Origin: JAMCZZ01 sp964363695
Lineage (GTDB): Bacteria > Patescibacteriota > UBA1384 > XYA2-FULL-43-10 > 1-14-0-10-43-13
Assembly (NCBI GenBank): GCA_964363695.1
Contig: CAYIJI010000047.1
Coordinates: 1 to 7,214 of the forward strand
DNA length: 7,214 bases
Direction: 5' to 3'
The notes under the pieces were generated by a model. That model worked only from the letters and a program-made list of their open reading frames with translations, was not told where the DNA came from and made no database searches. Below, piece by piece: positions 5,042 to 7,214 of this stretch. Both the position numbers and the translations under genes were made by a program. How positions within the stretch are numbered: position 1 is the stretch's first letter; every line of letters begins with the position of its first letter.

Positions 5042-5728
5042 ATGGAAATTAATATTTTAACCCTATTCCCACAAATGTTCACAGGACCTCTTTCCGAGAG
5101 CATTATTAAGCGTGCCATTGAAAAAGATATAGTCAAAATAAATCTTGTAAATTTCCGTGATTTTGCCGAAGACAAGCATAAAACAGTAGACGACACTCCT
5201 TATGGCGGCGGAGCTGGTATGGTTTTGAAGGTTAATGTTTTAGACGATGCAATTCAAAGTATTGCCGGTAAGAATAGAGAAGAATATCATGTTGTGCTCT
5301 TGACGCCTCAAGGAGAAAGATTTTCTCAAAGAAAAGCTGAGAGTCTGGTTCAAAAGAAAAAACTAATTCTTATATGCGGCCATTATGAAGGCTTCGATGA
5401 AAGAATTAGGGAACACTTAATTGATGAAGAAATTTCTCTTGGCGACTTTGTCCTTTCAGGCGGAGAAATTGCTGCGATGGCTGTAACCGATGCCGTTGTC
5501 AGGCTTGTGCCTGGAGCACTAGGAAAGGATGAATCTTCCTCTGAAGAAAGCTTTTCTTTAAAGGACGAAGAAGGCAATGTTTTACTTGAATATCCACAAT
5601 ACACAAAGCCGTTTGAATATAAGAATTGGAAAGTGCCGGAAGTCTTAGTCTCAGGAAATCATGCTGAAATAAAAAAATGGCGGTTGGGAGAGGCAAAAAA
5701 AAGAACCGCAAAGAAACGGTCTGTCTAG
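5042..5728 (+). CDS. trmD: tRNA (guanine37-N1)-methyltransferase
   Basis: TrmD is a SPOUT (trefoil-knot) enzyme that uses S-adenosylmethionine to methylate G37 next to the anticodon, preventing +1 frameshifts; it acts as a homodimer. The 228 residues fit the family, which is usually 230-270. Motifs are MEINILTLFPQMF at the start, TVDDTPYGGGAGMV (48-61), LICGHYEGFDERI (110-122), ISLGDFVLSGGE (131-142), R154 in VVRLVPG, YPQYTKP (184-190) and VLVSGNHAEIKKWR (201-214). By E. coli numbering, which aligns without gaps from R154, the position of the catalytic Asp169 (EDSF) is Glu169 here (EESF). The ATG at 5042 is preceded by heptamer repeats, not a Shine-Dalgarno, so translation may be leaderless or poorly ribosome-guided; TATACT at 5029-5034 could be a -10 for such a start. 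rimM and rplS, its usual partners, are absent. Confidence 0.95.
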   Translation: MEINILTLFPQMFTGPLSESIIKRAIEKDIVKINLVNFRDFAEDKHKTVDDTPYGGGAGMVLKVNVLDDAIQSIAGKNREEYHVVLLTPQGERFSQRKAESLVQKKKLILICGHYEGFDERIREHLIDEEISLGDFVLSGGEIAAMAVTDAVVRLVPGALGKDESSSEESFSLKDEEGNVLLEYPQYTKPFEYKNWKVPEVLVSGNHAEIKKWRLGEAKKRTAKKRSV

Positions 5729-5750
5729 ATTGATCTATGGATTTTAAAGA

Positions 5751-5780
5751 TCCGCGGCCGCAAATTGCGGCGGCCGCGGA
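5751..5780. other. 11-bp all-GC-rich hairpin after trmD
   Basis: TCCGCGGCCGC (5751-5761) pairs perfectly with GCGGCCGCGGA (5770-5780) across an 8-nt loop. Each arm contains the self-palindromes CCGCGG and GCGGCCGC, which is striking in an AT-leaning genome. On the + strand no T-tract follows. On the - strand the stem is followed by TCTTTAAAAT, so it fits slightly better as the end of a leftward transcript. A GATCT/AGATC stem (5732-5752) abuts it. It could also be a protein-binding site. Confidence 0.7.
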
Positions 5781-6158
5781 CCGACAATCTCAGGGAGCCA
5801 TGCTCCGCCCTCCTTGGCAAATTACTTCGATCCCCGTCAGTACGGGGTTGAAGAGAGAAAATCCTCTGGGATCTAAATAGCATGTTGGTTCGCCACTTTT
5901 AGTCCCAAGAAAGTCATCTTCTGCTTCGCAGACACCGAGACCGACCGAATCAGATGTCGTTCTGCTAATGCACGTTTCTCTTGCTGTTGCCATTGCTGGT
6001 CTTTGACGTCCAGCATAACTTTTCTGCATTGTACCTTCCCCCAATCATCCGTGATGTCTTGAAGAAACAATTGCAAACCCAGTAGACATTGCTATATGCT
6101 GTCCCCCTTCCAGATTCGGCATTATGAGCTCTCAGGTTCATTTTAATACCTTATTCTT
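5781..6158 (-). ncRNA. Candidate structured RNA of unassigned class, trmD-uvrB gap
   Basis: This stretch has no convincing protein gene, and its GC rises to about 47% (hand count over 5821-6120) against 28% in 6121-6180. Local hairpins are dense: 5794-5806; CCCCGT/ACGGGG with CTTC/GAAG (5825-5853); TGGGA-CTAAA against TTTAG-TCCCA (5867-5907, ten pairs and one bulge) enclosing TGG-TTCG-CCA; TCTGC/GCAGA (5920-5932); and GCTGG/CCAGC (5995-6014). The ends may close: CCGA and ATCT (5781-5790) complement AGATTCGG (6112-6119). The - strand is preferred because a -35/-10 pair (6189-6194, 6166-6171) precedes it and the GC hairpin at 5751-5780 would end it. I could not find diagnostic sequences of tmRNA, RNase P RNA, SRP RNA or common riboswitches on either strand. 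Strand and ends are tentative. Confidence 0.4.
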
Positions 6159-6165
6159 AATCGAA

Positions 6166-6194
6166 ATATTACCACTTTCTTAACTATTGCACAA
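6166..6194 (-). promoter_or_regulatory. Candidate leftward promoter for the RNA-like region
   Basis: On the - strand, TTGTGC (6189-6194) and TAATAT (6166-6171) are separated by exactly 17 bp, placing a start near 6158-6160. The -35 matches consensus at 3 of 6 positions and the -10 at 4 of 6, in AT-rich DNA where such matches are common. It overlaps the proposed uvrB -35 on the other strand, so the two would be divergent and mutually exclusive. Confidence 0.35.
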
Positions 6195-6215
6195 GTACTT
6201 TTTTTATTCTAAAAT
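6187..6215 (+). promoter_or_regulatory. uvrB promoter, possibly giving a leaderless mRNA
   Basis: TTGCAC (6187-6192) and TAAAAT (6210-6215) are separated by 17 bp. Transcription would start about 6-8 bases after the -10, at or almost at the uvrB ATG (6224). No Shine-Dalgarno lies before that ATG (AGTAAGTC), which fits a leaderless message. No SOS-box-like palindrome was seen. Confidence 0.55.
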
Positions 6216-6223
6216 AGTAAGTC

Positions 6224-7214
6224 ATGCAAAAGAAACCATTTAAAATTCATTCAAAATTTTCTCCAACCGGCGACCAGCCGGAAGCCATTTTGAAATTGTC
6301 CGAAAATATTAAGAAAAAAGTAAAACATCAGACCCTTTGGGGAGTAACCGGAAGCGGCAAGACTTTTACCATTGCCAATCTTATCGAAAAGACACAAAAA
6401 CCGACACTTGTCATCGCCCATAATAAAACTTTAGCTGCCCAGCTTGCCGATGAATTTAGACAATTTTTTCCCGATAACGCTGTCCACTACTTCGTCTCCT
6501 ACTATGACTACTATCAGCCAGAAGCGTACATTCCTCATTCCGATACTTATATTGAAAAAGATTCCTCAATAAATGATGAAATTGATCGTTTGAGACATGC
6601 GGCAACACACGCCTTACTAACTAGAAGCGATGTAATTATTGTTGCTTCGGTTTCCTGCATCTACGGCATTGGATCGCCTGAGTTTTACAGGGCTGAAAAT
6701 TTTACATTTAAAGTCGGGCAGTCAATAAAAAGAGATTATTTTCTTCATCAGCTAAATACCCTCCAGTTCAATCGCAATGACGTTGAATTAAAAAGGGGCA
6801 CGTACCGCCTCCATGGAGACACTTTGGAGATTTTTCCCGCCTATGAAACAAATACGATCAAAGTGGAGTTCTTTGGGGACAGCGTTGAAAAAATTATTGA
6901 AACCGACTGGATAACCGGCAAGCAGGTAAAACAGCTCGAATCGTTTGAAGTGTTTCCGGCAAAGCACTTTATTACACCGGAAAATTTGCAAAAAGTAGCG
7001 GTCAAAAACATTCAAAAAGACCTTGAGGAAAGAGTTAAGCAGCTTAAAAAATCAAATAAACTGCTCGAAGCACAACGAATCGAACAAAGAACTAATTTTG
7101 ATTTAGAAATGATAGAGCAAACAGGGTACTGTTCCGGGATAGAAAATTATTCCAGATATTTCGACGGCCGGAAAAAAGGCCAACCGTCCACAACTCTGAT
7201 CGATTATTTTCCAA
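6224..7214 (+). CDS. uvrB: Excinuclease ABC subunit B (UvrB), 5' part only
   Basis: UvrB is the damage-verifying helicase-like subunit of the UvrABC nucleotide excision repair complex; it receives damaged DNA from UvrA and recruits UvrC. About 330 codons are visible before the window edge, roughly half of the usual 650-700. Hallmarks are FSPTGDQPEAI near the N-terminus, Walker A TGSGKT (42-47), AHNKTLAAQL, the damage-binding beta-hairpin YYDYYQPEAYIP (93-104), SVSCIYGIGSPEFY (142-155), the RGTYRLHGDTLEIFP block, and TGYCSGIENYSRYFDGR towards the right edge. The ATG at 6224 gives the family-typical N-terminus, MQKKPFKIHSKFSP. Helicase motifs II-VI and the UvrC-binding C-terminus lie beyond the window. 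The gene lies to the right of the RNA-like region and appears to have its own promoter. Identification is certain. Confidence 0.97.
   Translation, partial: MQKKPFKIHSKFSPTGDQPEAILKLSENIKKKVKHQTLWGVTGSGKTFTIANLIEKTQKPTLVIAHNKTLAAQLADEFRQFFPDNAVHYFVSYYDYYQPEAYIPHSDTYIEKDSSINDEIDRLRHAATHALLTRSDVIIVASVSCIYGIGSPEFYRAENFTFKVGQSIKRDYFLHQLNTLQFNRNDVELKRGTYRLHGDTLEIFPAYETNTIKVEFFGDSVEKIIETDWITGKQVKQLESFEVFPAKHFITPENLQKVAVKNIQKDLEERVKQLKKSNKLLEAQRIEQRTNFDLEMIEQTGYCSGIENYSRYFDGRKKGQPSTTLIDYFP

Noticed and set aside
5825..5853. CCCCGTCAGTACGGGG stem resembling a CRISPR repeat hairpin
   Set aside because: It occurs once only, with no second copy at spacer distance and no cas gene in the window.
5790..6032. 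A 79-codon - strand frame starting at an ATG with GGGGGAAGG just upstream
   Set aside because: It resembles no family I know and ends in TGA, unlike every real gene here. Another frame is also open through the same bases, as expected in stop-poor GC-richer RNA-like sequence. Homologues with conserved protein sequence would revive it.
5781..6158. tmRNA or RNase P RNA
   Set aside because: No CCA-ended acceptor stem, T-arm or alanine-rich tag frame ending was found for tmRNA, and none of the conserved RNase P core words was found on either strand. A covariance-model search would be decisive.

Overview
The window looks like a piece of a small, AT-leaning bacterial genome. The best guess is a member of the Candidate Phyla Radiation (Patescibacteria), perhaps Parcubacteria-like. 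This is an inference from a peptide deformylase fused to methionyl-tRNA formyltransferase, acidic low-complexity tails on ribosomal protein S16 and KhpA, the absence of rimM and rplS from the rpsP-trmD cluster, and many structured intergenic repeats. The genetic code appears standard: glycines are GGN codons and no in-frame TGA is needed. All real genes lie on the + strand. Of the seven visible stop codons five are TAG, two TAA and none TGA.

Layout. Positions 1-710 hold the 3' part of priA (replication restart helicase). Positions 711-1143 look like a cassette: a free-standing four-helix-bundle protein gene (S23/23S-rRNA-intervening-sequence family) bracketed by heptanucleotide tandem repeats in inverted orientation. 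The right-hand repeat is translated as the N-terminus of the next gene, galE (1109-2302). After a short intergenic region with TCGA-rich inverted repeats comes a 443-codon def::fmt fusion (2404-3735). The usual bacterial order priA-def-fmt is therefore still visible, interrupted by the four-helix gene and galE. Positions 3736-3833 hold nested palindromes, followed by a promoter-like TTGACA and a second translation cluster: rpsP (3904-4428), khpA (4551-4910) and trmD (5042-5728). A pair of palindromes is embedded in frame in the rpsP tail. A second inverted pair of heptamer tracts, of different sequence, surrounds an intrinsic terminator between khpA and trmD.

Positions 5729-6223 contain no convincing protein gene. 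They hold an 11-bp all-GC hairpin and a roughly 380-nt stretch of raised GC with many local hairpins, possible closing ends and a promoter-like signal on the - strand. I regard this as a candidate structured RNA that I cannot assign to a known class. From 6224 the 5' part of uvrB runs off the window, with a good promoter placed so close that its mRNA may be leaderless.

Functionally, def::fmt handles initiator-tRNA formylation and N-terminal deformylation; rpsP, khpA and trmD serve ribosome assembly, RNA binding and tRNA m1G37 modification; priA and uvrB serve replication restart and excision repair; galE supplies UDP-sugars. The most unusual items are the def::fmt fusion, the two inverted heptamer-repeat loci (one carrying the four-helix gene), the palindrome in the rpsP coding region, and the unassigned RNA-like region.
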